64,000 nucleotides of DNA from Zingiber officinale (taxonomy: Eukaryota; Streptophyta; Magnoliopsida; Zingiberales; Zingiberaceae), in contig NC_056000.1 of the NCBI RefSeq assembly GCF_018446385.1, forward strand, positions 55,584,722 through 55,648,721, read 5' to 3'. The translations under genes were made by a program, and so were the position numbers. How positions within the stretch are numbered: position 1 is the first letter of the stretch; the number at the start of each line of letters is the position of its first letter. The notes under the pieces were generated by a model. The model ran no database searches. It had not been told where the DNA came from and saw nothing but the letters and a program-made list of their open reading frames with translations. Shown here piece after piece: positions 11,800-23,549 of the stretch.

Positions 11800-12426
11800 T
11801 AGGGTTGTAAACAAGCCGAGCTTTGGGGTGTTCAAGCTTGTTTGATAAGGTAACCAAGCCGAACCGAGCCGAGCTTAAAATGAACCAAGCTTTTGAAATG
11901 AGTGTTCAAGCTTGGCTTGGTTTATTTTTTATGAGCTTGAGCTTGTTTAAAGCTTGGCTTGAGCTTGGTTCGTTTAGATGTTATCAAGCTCTCAATTCCA
12001 TCTTGACTTGAGCTTGGTATAAGCTTGGCTTGAGTTTGGTATAAGCTTGACTTGAGCTTGATTCATTTAGATGTTATCAAGCTCTCAATTCAAGTTTGTT
12101 TGATTGTTTGAAATTTTTAGTTGTTTGATTGGTTATTAAACTTGATAATTTAAATTTATTTATTTATTTTATTATATTTTATTGTTTATTTAGCATATTG
12201 AAAAGAGTTTTATTAATGAATATAGTTCGTGAACATTGTTCATGAACGTTGTTCACGAACGTTAACGAGCTGAACACATATGTGTTCAAGCTTGTTTGTT
12301 TAGCTTAACGAGCTGTTCAAGCTTGTTTGTTTAATTAATATTATGTATATTGAACGAACATAAACAAGCTCTTACCAAGCCGAACACCAAGCTTGTTCAC
12401 GAACGCTTGGTTCATTTACAGCCCTA
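11800..12426. mobile_element. Non-autonomous hAT element (unit 1)
   Basis: An 8-bp duplication, ATGCTCAA, flanks it at 11792-11799 and 12427-12434. The ends are inverted: TAGGGTTGTAAACAAGCC on the left and, in reverse, TAGGGCTGTAAATGAACC on the right. The 8-bp duplication and TAGGG ends are hAT hallmarks. The inside is rich in AAGCTTGGCTTGAGCTTGG repeats and codes for nothing. Confidence 0.8.
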
Positions 12427-12481
12427 ATGCTCAAGACGAGACAAAAGAACCCATAAAGAATATATATTTTGAGCAAAGAGT

Positions 12482-13316
12482 TGGGAATATAATCAAAGTT
12501 CCACATTAAAAATACATGGAAAAATCATAGGTTTATAAGATGAAAGATACCTTCATTGGTATAAGACTTTTTGGGTAGAGCTAAAAAATAAATTCACGAG
12601 GGTTTATGTCCAAAGTGGACAATATCATATCATTATAGAGATATGTTAATTCTTTTGGTCTTAACAAGTGGTATCAAAACCATTGTAGAAATATGTGGAA
12701 TAGTGGCCTTGAACAAAAGAGGTGGAGCTCCTATAGGAGTGAACTCTAATAAAAAAGTTCAAGCATCTGGTTAGTCGTGAAAAGTCCAAGCAGGTCAAGA
12801 TTGAACCTTAGGCGGTGAAAAGTATAGATATGTGGAATAGTAGCCGTAAACGAAGGAAGTGTAGCTCCTAGAGGAGTGAACTCTAAGCGAAAAGTCCAAG
12901 CATCCGGTTAGCTGTAAAAAGTCCAAACAGGTTAAGGGTGAACTCTGGATGGTGAAAAGTTCAAGAGGTCAAGGGTGACCAGATGCTAGCGGAAATCCTG
13001 GGAGAGTGAACCCTATGTGGTAAAAAGTTTTGAAGGAGAGGAGTGACCTCAATTGATTTGAGGGGAGGCCCGAAGCAGATCAAGAGTGGCTGGATGCTTG
13101 ACAGAAGGTCCGAACCACGAGAATAACGGTGGTCATTTGTTTGAGGGGAAAATGGTTTGGAATATAATCAAAATACCACATTAAAAATATATGAAAAGAT
13201 CATATATTTATAAGATAAAAGATATCTTTATTGGTACGAGGTATTTTAGGTAGAGTTCAAAAATCCATGAGGATTTAGGTCAAAGTGGACAATATTATAT
13301 CATCGTGGTGATGACT
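12482..13316 (+). mobile_element. TRIM, miniature LTR element without coding region (unit 1), fossil
   Basis: Two direct repeats of about 160 bp begin GGAATATAATCAAA near 12484 and 13159. A TGGTATCAAAACC primer-binding-type site follows the left repeat at about 12670, and a purine run GAGGGGAAAATGG precedes the right repeat. The middle consists of short AAAAGTCCAAGCAGGTCAAG-type units. The size of about 0.83 kb, paired terminal repeats and lack of coding sequence match terminal-repeat retrotransposons in miniature. The repeats have drifted apart, so it is not recent. Confidence 0.6.
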
Positions 13317-15473
13317 CAATTGGTTTTCAATGGTAGGAATTGGAATCTAGATCTCATCTACGAGCTTTACAAAATCTGAAATTTGCATTTAGCATAATCT
13401 GTAACCTTTGGTCAACTAAGGAAAATTGGTTGGTTGACCAAAGCACCTTTAGATCAAGTAATGGATAACTATTTGTTATTCGTCAACTAACACTCCTTAG
13501 TCAACTAAAGCAAGCTGTTTGGTCGACTTACAACGACAACAAAAAAAACTATTGGAACCTATTTTTTTAGGCTTTCTTGGTAACTCATTTCTATCTAGGC
13601 TCATATTTATTTATTACTATATATTATACCCAAACTACAAATATTGGATATTATTTCTTCTACTATTATTAAAATTCTTCTCCAGTTAAAAGTTGTTCTC
13701 TCTTCCATGTTAAACTTGTGGCTTGATTACACCAGTCACCCCAAATTTTGTAGTTGGGATTTGAAGTCTTACTAAGATAGTTTTGAGGATTGTGTTACTT
13801 GTTTTTCCTTGAGATTTTGAGAAAATGACCACATATCCAGAGTATGTTAACATTTCTGTTAAGAATAGAGAAAAATACTAGCCCTCTTCCTAAAATCATC
13901 CTCTACTTAGGAAAGACATCCTTTTATTTTTGTCATGAACTAGCTGATAGTAATTTACCATCAGCCGTCGACTCAAACATAATACCTACTGAAGTTTGTT
14001 AATATTTATATCTTTTAGCTGATGTATTGCGTTTTTCTGGATGTGATAACATCCTAGTTTTAGTTGCAACATTTTCTTCACTTTTCTTGTTAAACTTGAT
14101 TTTTTGGAGTACCTAAGTACTCATTTATTCTAAGTTTATGAAGTCCCTTTGGGATAGCAACTCTTTTGATAGCTCAATTTTTCTAGTGTAGAATTACATA
14201 ATCACAAAAGATTAGGAAGAACCTCAAAACCTTTTCATTGCAGTATAAGATTGACTTGTGTTGTCTATTTAGACACGTTGAAACAAGTGAAGTGTTATAG
14301 TGATGATTTCGATCCAAGGTATTGGATGCGAGCTAAGTATTATCAAATGATAAAATCATAAAATGATTAATCATGGGGAAAAATTACAAGGTGTAAAGTA
14401 TGCATATAACTCAATAATCATGATTAAAAAATTTTCCCTAATAAATATTGGCATAAATAAGGTATATGTATAAATTTTTATAATTTTTTTATTAAGAGTA
14501 GAATTATTCATGAATTTTTAAAACTTTACTACTCAAAAACATATGATGCACTTTATTGATTCAGAAATAGCAGCCGGTTAATCCCATGAATAGTCAGCTG
14601 AAAGGGAGGTTTAGTCAACTAGAATCAATCTGAAACTGGTACAGTTTGAGTTAGATCTGATCATGTATTATCCCCACAAACATATAGGTTATAATTATCC
14701 TTCACTCTATATGTTCTTTTAGTATAATAAGTTATATTAGAAAGTTATTCCGCATTTTACTGAACCATTTAAGCAAGTTTTGGTATTATCCAAATCATAT
14801 ATCATATTCCTAAAACACCCCTCTTTTTTCTATATAGGTCCATTAGCCCGTTTTGGATGGGCGAACGAAATTGACTAATCGAATCATTTCAAATCAAAAT
14901 CAATGTACTTCTGAGATCTTTCTTAATGAATTTATGTTCTCGGATTTGAATTTGATAACCTAAATTGAGAACAATGAATTTTTAAATTTGCAAAGACTTG
15001 ATAAAATTTATCACAAACTTATTATTATAAATTGTCATAATTTTTTTAAATTTGCAAAGACTTGATAAAATTTATCACAAACTTATTATAAATCATATGA
15101 CAATGATACTTACTAACCAACACTTCCAATGTATTTTTATAACTCTTGATTTAAAACTATCAAACTTTTGAATTTTTGAATAGTGTAAGTACATCAATCA
15201 GTTTTATCTCAAACTGACTGATGAACCTAGAGAACTCTGAACCACTTCAAACGAAAACTAATGTATTCATGAAAACCTCCTTAATATAACTATGCTCTCA
15301 AATCTAAATTCGAAAGACTGTTAGAGTAAAAATTTAGAGATGTGCCTTCAATTTAAATTACCGCTCTCAATTTATGCTATCAAATTTAGATATGAGGGTA
15401 TAAATACATTTATATTGGTTGATTGATGGACATATAGAGAAAGATGAGGGGTATTTTGGGAATATAGGATGTG
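13317..15473. other. AT-rich intergenic DNA, no gene seen
   Basis: No supportable coding region. The only structure I note is a short direct tandem repeat near 14980-15094, in which AAATTTGCAAAGACTTGAT and the following 30 bases occur twice. The same holds for 27011-29165 in unit 2. Confidence 0.5.
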
Positions 15474-15488
15474 ATTTGAGTAATATTG

Positions 15489-15684
15489 TTATAGTAAAAG
15501 ATGGAATCTGCCACCCGGCCCCACACGGCCTGTCTCACAGCCATTTGCGAGGAGATAAATTGGGAAGCTGCAACTGGCCACTGCGGGGAGGGTATTTTTC
15601 TCGACTTTATTGAGATTCAACCCCTTATTTATTGTAGCAATATTTATCCTGTAATAGTCAATTCAACCATGCCCCGGGGGCATA
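15489..15684 (-). mobile_element. tRNA-derived SINE (unit 1)
   Basis: Read on the minus strand it starts with a GCCCCCGGGGC block, has a box-A-like GGTTGAATTGAC, a box-B-like GGGTTGAATCTC and a body ending near the plus-strand start AAAAGATGG. Imperfect 15-bp duplications (ATTTGAGTAATATTG, ATTTGAGTAATATCG) flank it at 15474-15488 and 15685-15699. Short open frames here are chance. Confidence 0.65.
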
Positions 15685-16049
15685 ATTTGAGTAATATCGA
15701 AACTTGCTTACATGTTTTAGTAAATTACTGAAAGTTATTTATTTACCAAAGGAGGATATGCTACTAGAGACTGTAGAATTGAATACATTAATATAAGCAA
15801 AAACAAATTATAATATTTGAGAACAAAAAAAAAATGATAGTGGGTAAAGAGGATTATCTAAACCACTATAGTTTTCCCCTAAAACAATCTCAAGAATTCC
15901 AAGCAATCCCACTTAAAAAATGTCATAGAATGAAAAAGGAAGAAAGAAATTTACAAGACAATCTCGCACATAGAAAATGGAAATAAAATGAGCAAACACA
16001 AGTGCAAATCTAGCAACACATGGACAATCCTTTTTATAAACTTGCAAGT

Positions 16050-19005
16050 TTATGGTCTGACTATCCCGAGAACTATGGCTGCGATGATTGCGATAAGAAT
16101 AAGCATTCCTATGCATGTCCATTTACGTGTGTTCCTCTGCAGCCTCTTCGCCTTCACAAGTTGACCCACACCAGAGGTTACATAATCATCAGCTTTTCCA
16201 ACCTGCACAATTCGTTCCTCATCTAACGTATCTTCTTCAGTGTTATACTAGTTTAAAAAATGATGAATTGTTACCTCAGATTCAATGTTATCTAGCATTT
16301 CACCTTGTGCATCAACCAACACCGCCATGTCCAAGAATATCTTGAATAAAGGATAATAGTTAGCAAGGAAGGTAATCGAGATGCTGAAGTTTTAGCGGTC
16401 ATGTGAACATCAAACTTAGTCAAAACCCAAAACTGATTCAGATTGACTGATCCAGATCAACTGACCGAATTTCAGTTTAATTTTGTTTCTCCGAATCGGA
16501 GATTGATTACCTGTTGTAACTCCAAAGCTTCCTTTCTATGTCTCTCACTACGTCATGACGTTCTTGTATTTCTGAGTGTGTCTATTATCTGCCAACAAAC
16601 AACGAAAACACTTGCAACATGTCCGAGTTCGTGAAGGATGAAGCAATGAAGGATTTGAAGGAAAGAACCTGTCCTCGTCCTTGCTCCTGAATTGCTTTGG
16701 CAAATATTTGCTCACCATTTCCTGTTTCTATCAAACGATCTATTGTCTGCAAGATTCGAGAAATTATAATGTCATACATAGTTAGCAGTGAGCAAATGAA
16801 CAATGGAAGAACGATTGTACCTCTTCATCTGTATGAGTGCCTGTGACTGTTCATGAGTAATTCAGGAGAAATATTAGAGAAGTTTTGGAATTGAGAGGAT
16901 CTTTTATTTTGTTTAAGAAAAACAAAATCTTCAGATAAGCTACAAGAGTTAGTCATTTTTTTGTTTGGGTTTTCTTTTTCAAGAAAAGAGAAAAAGGAAA
17001 GGTGGTTGTAAACCTGTATAGACTCTTCTTTCCAGGATCTCTCGATATTCCCTCTGTATTGTTTCCCTGAGAGCCTGCATACCAAAATGTAAATTAGCAA
17101 ATGGAAACAACCTAAGTAATGAATGAGCCCCTTCTTGAAGTTTGTATAAAAGGATAATCCGGTGTACAAAATTTCGACCAATATCTGAAAAAGGTTAAAT
17201 TATATTGGGTCTATTGTACATAATTTTATTGTCATTAATTATCTTTTTTATTTTTCCCTCTTTTCTCAATTGGATAAAATTACACGTCATAAAGCAACAC
17301 AAGGATGCCTCATGGATAGAGAAGTGTAAAAGATTTATATCTTACCTGAAATTGGTTCATCCTTTCTTTCAACTTGTTCTTTAATCCTCTGCAAATGTTC
17401 AGAATTGAGAAATGGCTCAGAACAAGAAACGACGGGTAGTGAAATAAATTTTTATTTGAGTTAAAAATTACACTGTAGTTGCAGTTCTTGATCGATCCAC
17501 ACTAGATCCTTTTCCACATCCAGGCTTCTTCCTGTTGGCTAGGTTCTAAAAATTGGAGAGTTTAAGTCGAAGTTAATATAGGAAATGAAGAACTAGGCTA
17601 GGGCTAAATTTCTAGACATTTGACAGTGAGGATTTATTACTTATGCATTCTTTGTTAATGAAATATAAAATAATTCCACTGCGATAGGACTTGCTTCAGC
17701 ATCAAAATTCAAAGAGCAAAATAAATTTGAATAGGAGCACCATACATCTCTGTCTAGTTCTTCGAGTTTCGATTTTACTGAGCGAGCAACTCTCAAAACT
17801 TCATCGATGTCTTTGTCCATGCGGTGCTTCAGTTCTGCATCCATGACGGTAACGATATTTCGATAGACAACCGAAACTCAAACAAAGAAATTGTGAATCA
17901 AAACCCTTGAAAGTCCTTATTACCTTTCATGGCTGCTGCCTGTAGCACTGTTTTTGACTCCGCATTGGCATCCTGCATAGTTTAACACTGAAGTTAGTGA
18001 AATGAGTATAAAGGAGACTTGTGCGCAAAGCTTTCGAGGCAAGTTGGAAACCAAGGTAAAATTCAGTTGGCACACAGATACTTCACTACCTGATGGAGAG
18101 ATCGAGACTTCATACCTGGAGGTTCTTCAAAAGCTGAGATAGTTTGTCGATTTGTTTTTCAACGTCTTGGACCTACACAACGTACAAAGGATCTAAGAAT
18201 GTCGAATGCATTGGCTGTATTGTTATACATTCTACACTTAATTGTGGAATGCATTGGCTGTATTGTTATACATTCTACACTTAATTGTGGGAAGAATGTG
18301 GTAATGGTATCAACTGATGCCAAAGGTTACCTGTGTGAAGAAACCTTCAAATCCCTGCTCAGATGAATTTACAGAAACTTGCCTTCCCATTTCGATATCT
18401 CCGAATCCTGAAGCTCCATCTCGAGCAAGCTCAAAAGAATCCTAATAATTAAGCAAGCAAAATCAAACTAGAAAAAGGAAGTTGGTAATAATTGGACAAG
18501 AATAATGAGTTATCAAGGAGGTTTTTATTGGAATCTTTAAAAGGAAGAGTGCTCCACTTCATTTTGTTCTCTTCAAAAATACACTTATTTTTTAAGATAT
18601 TGTAGCAACTATGGCCATTGTTGGACAATCGAATAACCCTGAAGCCGAATATTATAGTTATCAATGATACTCTGTCCAATTGAACTTGAAACAATGTTTT
18701 CAGAACAGCTAACAAAGAGTGAACAAAAGATAGAGAGAGAGAGAGCATCAAGATTTCCAACACTCAAGACTTTGATTAAACATTTGATGAATTCGATAGG
18801 ACACATAAAACCAACAGCTATGAATTCGTCCAAAATCAACAGCTGAGAATTGATTGAGCTCATTTGGATTGAAAGCGTCGAGTAAATCAATCGTCGATGC
18901 CATGGTTTTAAGGTCGTTCTTGGACCACCCCAAAACTGCACGATTTGGAATGACAAGAATCAAAACAAAAAAAAAAATGGAGATTACCGTAAGAAGATTA
19001 TTCAT
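16050..19005 (-). pseudogene. SYP132: Qa-SNARE syntaxin, SYP132-like, unit 1 copy with frameshift in exon 11
   Basis: Plasma-membrane Qa-SNAREs of the SYP13 group drive secretory vesicle fusion. Thirteen exons can be joined with GT-AG borders: 19005-18988, 18441-18331, 18172-18116, 17972-17924, 17834-17746, 17545-17472, 17388-17346, 17074-17014, 16846-16821, 16746-16669, 16588-16511, 16340-16275 and 16202-16050. Exon 11 is 78 nt against 81 in unit 2. It lacks two bases (CG) beside 16574 and one A in the run near 16523, so the frame shifts between them and a TGA follows after about residue 213. The product would lose most of the SNARE motif and the membrane anchor. Exons 12-13 are otherwise intact. 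Intron 2 holds a 44-bp tandem duplication absent from unit 2. A sequencing error is possible, so loss of function is inferred. Confidence 0.75.
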
Positions 19006-19639
19006 GGCGCAAGAAGAAAGAAATCCTCAAGATCCAGTAAGGAGTTCCTCAACCGAGAGATGGAGACGGAGCTGAAAAACAAGAATCCTTCATCCAGCAC
19101 ACGGATTTGACCTGGTTGAGAGGGGAGCGGGGGATTAGGCAGGCAGCCCGGTCAAGGGTTTGGGATGGAGCACACGAAACCCCGGGGGTTTTTCTAACGG
19201 GTAGGATTCGATATTTTTGACCGAGTAGGCAACAGCGTTACCGTTCGGCGAATCAGAATTGACCGCGCATGCATCCGGATCGGCTGATATGGACGGATCA
19301 CGGATAGGGTTCAGGGCGCTGTAAGGCAACAGGATCAGGTTGCGGAGGGCGACCGTTGTTGGCGCGCTGGGGTGGAAGAAGATATCGAACGAGAGAAGGT
19401 GAGACTTCTTTTGTTGCTGTTCTTGGTTTCTGGAATATTTTAAGAACGTGGAGTTCTCGAAGGCGAAATTCATTTTGCACCCTGTATTCTACCTTTTCTT
19501 TGTAAAATAACCTTCGTTAGCTTTATATCAAAATACAAAGTTGGAATTCAGAAGCATCCGCACCATTACCCACAGATTGGGACCTCTTGTTTGATTTATT
19601 ATTATTTTTTTAATTGGCATGAGGTATTTAATTTTTCGA

Positions 19640-21150
19640 ATGGATTAATTTTAAGATGATCGATCAAGTCCCATGGAATTTTTTTTTATCGATTATTAAA
19701 ATAAAATACTCGTGGAGGCCCATCAAAATGACCATATTCTTAGGTCTATTTTTTCACAGTTGAAATTCGAATCTTAAATTTTTAATTATTAGTTAGAAGA
19801 GTTAATCATTAGATCATTGCCCCTCATTATATCAAAAAAGATGGAATCTATCATTTCAATGGCCTTATATGGTTAGCCCTATGACCATATATGAAGAGGT
19901 AAATTAAAAAGATATAGTTGGCCACTGCAGGGAGGGTTGTTGGTTAGACTTTACTGAGAATCGACCATTGCCTATTATAGCAAGTTCAATAGGCAACTCA
20001 ACCCTACATTGGGAGCTACATCATTACCTTGGTAGCAAAAGGTGAAATCCGCTATCCTAATTGCCCTACACAGTCGGCCCTACGACCAGCTATGAGGAGA
20101 TAAATCGGAAAGTTATAGTTGGCCAATGCAGGAAGAGATTTTTTTCTTCGACTTTGCTGAGATTCGAACCCTTGTCCTATAATAGTAACTCTGTCTCATA
20201 TTAACCAACTCAACTCTGCCCCAGGGGTAATATATCTTCCAAAAATAAAGCTTATCACAACAATAGTCAGCCATGAGGCACGCAAGTGCAAGGGGGCTTA
20301 AACCCTCTTATTATACCACGAACGATTTTGTAAAAGGTGAAATCTGTCACCTCTGGTAGCCCCTTATAACTGGCCTATATCATTAGAAGGGAATAAATTA
20401 GGAAACTGAAGCTAACTATCACATAGAAGGATAATTCCTTAATTTTTACCTGGATTCAACCTTGCTCAATTTTGTAAACCTACCATATGATAATCAACTC
20501 AGCTATACCCTAAGGGCGGCTTAAAGTCCCTCATGCCTTTTGAAAAAAATGATTAATCAGATCAGGTAACATCAGATCTGGGACGATTAGCTCAACTCCA
20601 CAAAAGTTTTCCACCTGTTGCTACGGTAAATCGAGAAGCGCTCGTGGCGGACAGTCCAAAAGGCCAACATATAAATGTGTTGTAGGTAGGAATCGAACTG
20701 TGAATACCTTGATGATAATTGGTCGTCTTCCACTGCACCATAGCCCTCCTCAAAAGGTGATTTGCTCACCCCTATTGCCCCCGTCAATCTGTCCCTAAGC
20801 TAACACGATGGAGGTAAATCATGGATGACTACTATCCATTAATACAAGTGGCCAAGGTATGGGCTGGGTATATTCGGGTACGTCGAGTTTTGACTTTAAG
20901 ACCTACAACACCCTATGTCTCAATCACCGCAAAATAGTCCTCTTGCCCTTTGAGGCAATTCACTCGCCCTCAGCGTCCCGCCACCCCATCCCTAGACCAA
21001 CACGAAAGAAGTAAATCACAAGTTGCTACTACCCATTAGTACAGATGACAAGGCATAGAGGGAGGCATGCTCGAACACGTTAAATTTCAACTTCAATACC
21101 TCATATAATAATACCTTATATCATTATTGCATCACCCCGAGGAGATGTCC
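19640..21150 (-). repeat. Cluster of about seven SINEs in one orientation (unit 1)
   Basis: Approximate members: 19640-19830, 19838-20012, 20036-20226, 20333-20521, 20535-20752, 20753-20948 and 20949-21150. On the minus strand they show tRNA-like promoters. The member at 20036-20226 has box A GTTGAGTTGGTTAA and box B GGGTTCGAATCTC. The member at 20535-20752 has GGTGCAGTGG and GTTCGATTCC. At least two families are present (members 2-4; members 1 and 5), with members 6-7 forming a third, looser type. All point the same way. They fill most of the intergenic space between the syntaxin and PPR genes. Member limits are by eye. Confidence 0.65.
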
Positions 21151-21343
21151 TAATAATCTTTGAAAAAAAATTAATAATTTTAATTAGTCTTATTGTCAAT
21201 CTCTAATAGATTGGCTCGGTACCCTACTGTCCTTTCATTGTGGCAATGAAAGGGCAGTCAGTTTCTTGCTCCAGTGGAAATTTTTTCTTTAATGGGCAAC
21301 GATTGCGCACATTCTTTTCCTACGCTGCTGCTCCGCTCCTTTT

Positions 21344-23077
21344 ATGACTCGGGATCTCCTCTCGCGCTGCAGTCACAGTAAGCAGGTGAAGCAGATCCAG
21401 GCCCGCCTCGTCACATCCGGCCTTCTCCTCGCCAGCGTCTTCCACCACAACGCCCTTCTCCGTGCCCACTCCCGCACCGCCTCAGCCTCACCTTCAGTTT
21501 CACCTGCCGCCGCTTTCCCCATTTACACCCATCTCCTCCGCCGTGGCCTCCGCCCCGACTCCTACACCCTACCCTTCCTCCTCAACTTCTGTTCCCTCCT
21601 ACTAGCCCGCTACCATGGCCTCTCCGTCCACGCCCACGCCATCCGCCTCGGCCGCGACGCCGACCTCTTCCTCGCCAATGCCCTCATCCACTTCTACTCC
21701 GTCGTCCGCGACCTCGCTGCTGCTCGCCGCATTCTCGATTTGGCCTCCTTCACCGACGTCGTCTCCTACAACTCCATGCTCACCGGTTACCTGCGGGCCG
21801 GCGATTTGGACTCCGCCTGGTCGTTGTTCGACGGAATGTCTGAGACAAACGTCGTCACTTGGTCCGCTATGATCTCTGGCTGCCTTCAAGGAGGGCGATC
21901 CAAGGAGGCGTTGGCTCTCTTCTCGCGGATGCAGGCGGAGGGACCAGAGCCAAATGATATGACCCTCGTCAGCGTCCTCGCTGCCTGCGCTCACTTGGGA
22001 GCTCTGGAGCAGGGAAAGTGGATTCACAGCTACTTGAGGAGTAATGGAATCAAGATCAGCGTCTTCCTGGGAACTGCATTGATCGACATGTATGCTAAGT
22101 GCGGCCAGGTTCAACTGGCCTTGAATCTGTTCGATGAAATGCCTGAAAAAAATTTGTTGACTTGGACCACTATGATCAAGGGCCTCGCCATGCACGGCAA
22201 TGGTGTCGAGGCACTGCAACTCTTCTCGGTGATGGGGGCATCAGGCTTTGTCCCTGATGATGTCGCATTCATAGGCGCTCTTTGTGCTTGCACTCATGCG
22301 GGGCTGGTCGATCAGGGTCGCGAGATCTTTGATTCCATGAGAAAAGACTACGGCATTGAGCCAAAGCTGGAGCACTATGGATGTATGGTTGATCTATTGG
22401 CACGCAATGGCTTGCTTGAAGAGGCTCAAGGTCTGATCAAGAGCATGCCAATGGAGCCTGATGCCCTTGTATGGGGAGCACTCATGGCGGGTTGCAAACT
22501 CCACAGGAATGTCGAATTGGCAGAGCACTCTGTTAAGCATTTGATCAAACTGGAGCCGGATTCCAGCGGTGTTTATGTGCTTTTAGCAAACATATACGCG
22601 TCTTCGGGTAGACATGACAAGGCTAGGGAGGTGAGGTGTATGATGAGAACGAAGAGATTACAGAAGACACCAGGTTGCAGCTTAGTCGAGATTGGTGGGA
22701 GAATTCATCAGTTTTTGGTAGGTGACATAGCTCACCCCCTGATTAAGGACATATTGTCAAAGTGGGAAGAGATTGAGAGCTTGATAAAGCTGGAAGGATA
22801 TGTGCCTGACAAGAAAGAAGTACTCCTGAACATTGACGATGAGGAAAAAGAAGATGCACTTGCTCGTCATAGTGAGAAGTTGGCAATCGCGTTTGCACTG
22901 ATCAGCACTGAGGAAGGCATGCCGATTCGCGTGGTGAAGAATCTTCGAGTATGCAGTGACTGCCATCAGGTAACTAAGCTTATATCTAAGGTTTATTGTA
23001 GAGAAATTATCGTTAGGGATCGAACACGGTTCCACCTTTTCAAAGGGGGTTCTTGTTCTTGCAATAATTACTGGTAG
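21344..23077 (+). CDS. DYW-class pentatricopeptide repeat protein (unit 1)
   Basis: Proteins of this class bind specific organelle transcripts and their C-terminal DYW domain deaminates cytidine to uridine. This intronless 577-residue protein has a PLS-type repeat tract from about residue 10 to 390 (for example TDVVSYNSMLTGYLRAGDLDSA and later repeats), E/E+ motifs (PDSSGVYVLLANIYASSGRHD...KTPGCSLVEIGG) and a DYW domain. The zinc and catalytic residues are visible as HSEKLA (His 509, Glu 511) and CSDC (Cys 537 and 540). The last three residues are NYW rather than DYW, a tolerated variant in the family. Organelle and target RNA cannot be read from sequence; no clear transit peptide is seen. 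It lies head-to-head with the syntaxin. The translation is identical to the copy at 35002-36735. Confidence 0.95.
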   Translation: MTRDLLSRCSHSKQVKQIQARLVTSGLLLASVFHHNALLRAHSRTASASPSVSPAAAFPIYTHLLRRGLRPDSYTLPFLLNFCSLLLARYHGLSVHAHAIRLGRDADLFLANALIHFYSVVRDLAAARRILDLASFTDVVSYNSMLTGYLRAGDLDSAWSLFDGMSETNVVTWSAMISGCLQGGRSKEALALFSRMQAEGPEPNDMTLVSVLAACAHLGALEQGKWIHSYLRSNGIKISVFLGTALIDMYAKCGQVQLALNLFDEMPEKNLLTWTTMIKGLAMHGNGVEALQLFSVMGASGFVPDDVAFIGALCACTHAGLVDQGREIFDSMRKDYGIEPKLEHYGCMVDLLARNGLLEEAQGLIKSMPMEPDALVWGALMAGCKLHRNVELAEHSVKHLIKLEPDSSGVYVLLANIYASSGRHDKAREVRCMMRTKRLQKTPGCSLVEIGGRIHQFLVGDIAHPLIKDILSKWEEIESLIKLEGYVPDKKEVLLNIDDEEKEDALARHSEKLAIAFALISTEEGMPIRVVKNLRVCSDCHQVTKLISKVYCREIIVRDRTRFHLFKGGSCSCNNYW

Positions 23078-23199
23078 CAGCAATTGGGACCTTAATAACT
23101 TGAAAATTGCGGATCTCTCTTTAGTGGCATCTGTATTGCTATGCTAAACCAACTTGTTTCACTCAACCATTTGATCACCTTTTTTGCTATGTTGCAATG

Positions 23200-23549
23200 G
23201 AGACCAGATCTCCTGGTTCATAAAAAAATGTACAGCAGATGGTCCATTTCTAATTACAGCCGGATTGTGGCCACAGCCTAGTCGTAATTAGTTGTGATTC
23301 CTTCCTGGGTTCATTGTCCCTATCAGATTATAGTTTAGGTCGGAACGGGAGACCGTCGGAAGTGGGCAAGTGTCCAGGTTGTCTGGCGCTGAGCGGGAGT
23401 GACCTCCAACCACCCGCTCCGATCTAAACTATAACTCGGTAAGGATAGTGAATCTAGGAAGGGATCATAACTAATTACAGTCGGATAATAGTTGCAATCG
23501 TGGTCCATCTCCTGATCCATTTTTTGTGGACCAGGAGATCTGCTCCTCC
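23200..23549. mobile_element. Mutator-type foldback MITE (unit 1)
   Basis: A 10-bp duplication, TGTTGCAATG, flanks the element at 23190-23199 and 23550-23559. The ends are inverted around CAGATCTCCTGGTCCA-type sequence, and the inner halves also pair (TTATAGTTTAGGTCGGAACGG with CCGATCTAAACTATAA), so nearly the whole 350 bp folds back. It lies 120 bp after the PPR stop, probably inside the 3' UTR. The superfamily is inferred from the duplication length. Confidence 0.68.

Noticed and set aside
20159-20171. tRNA gene suggested by a GGGTTCGAATCTC box B on the minus strand
   Set aside because: No acceptor-stem pairing or anticodon arm is visible and the sequence continues into a SINE body.
21602-22219. 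Antisense 205-codon frame in the DYW-class PPR gene (also 35260-35877)
   Set aside because: It is a shadow of the PPR coding sequence without domain support.
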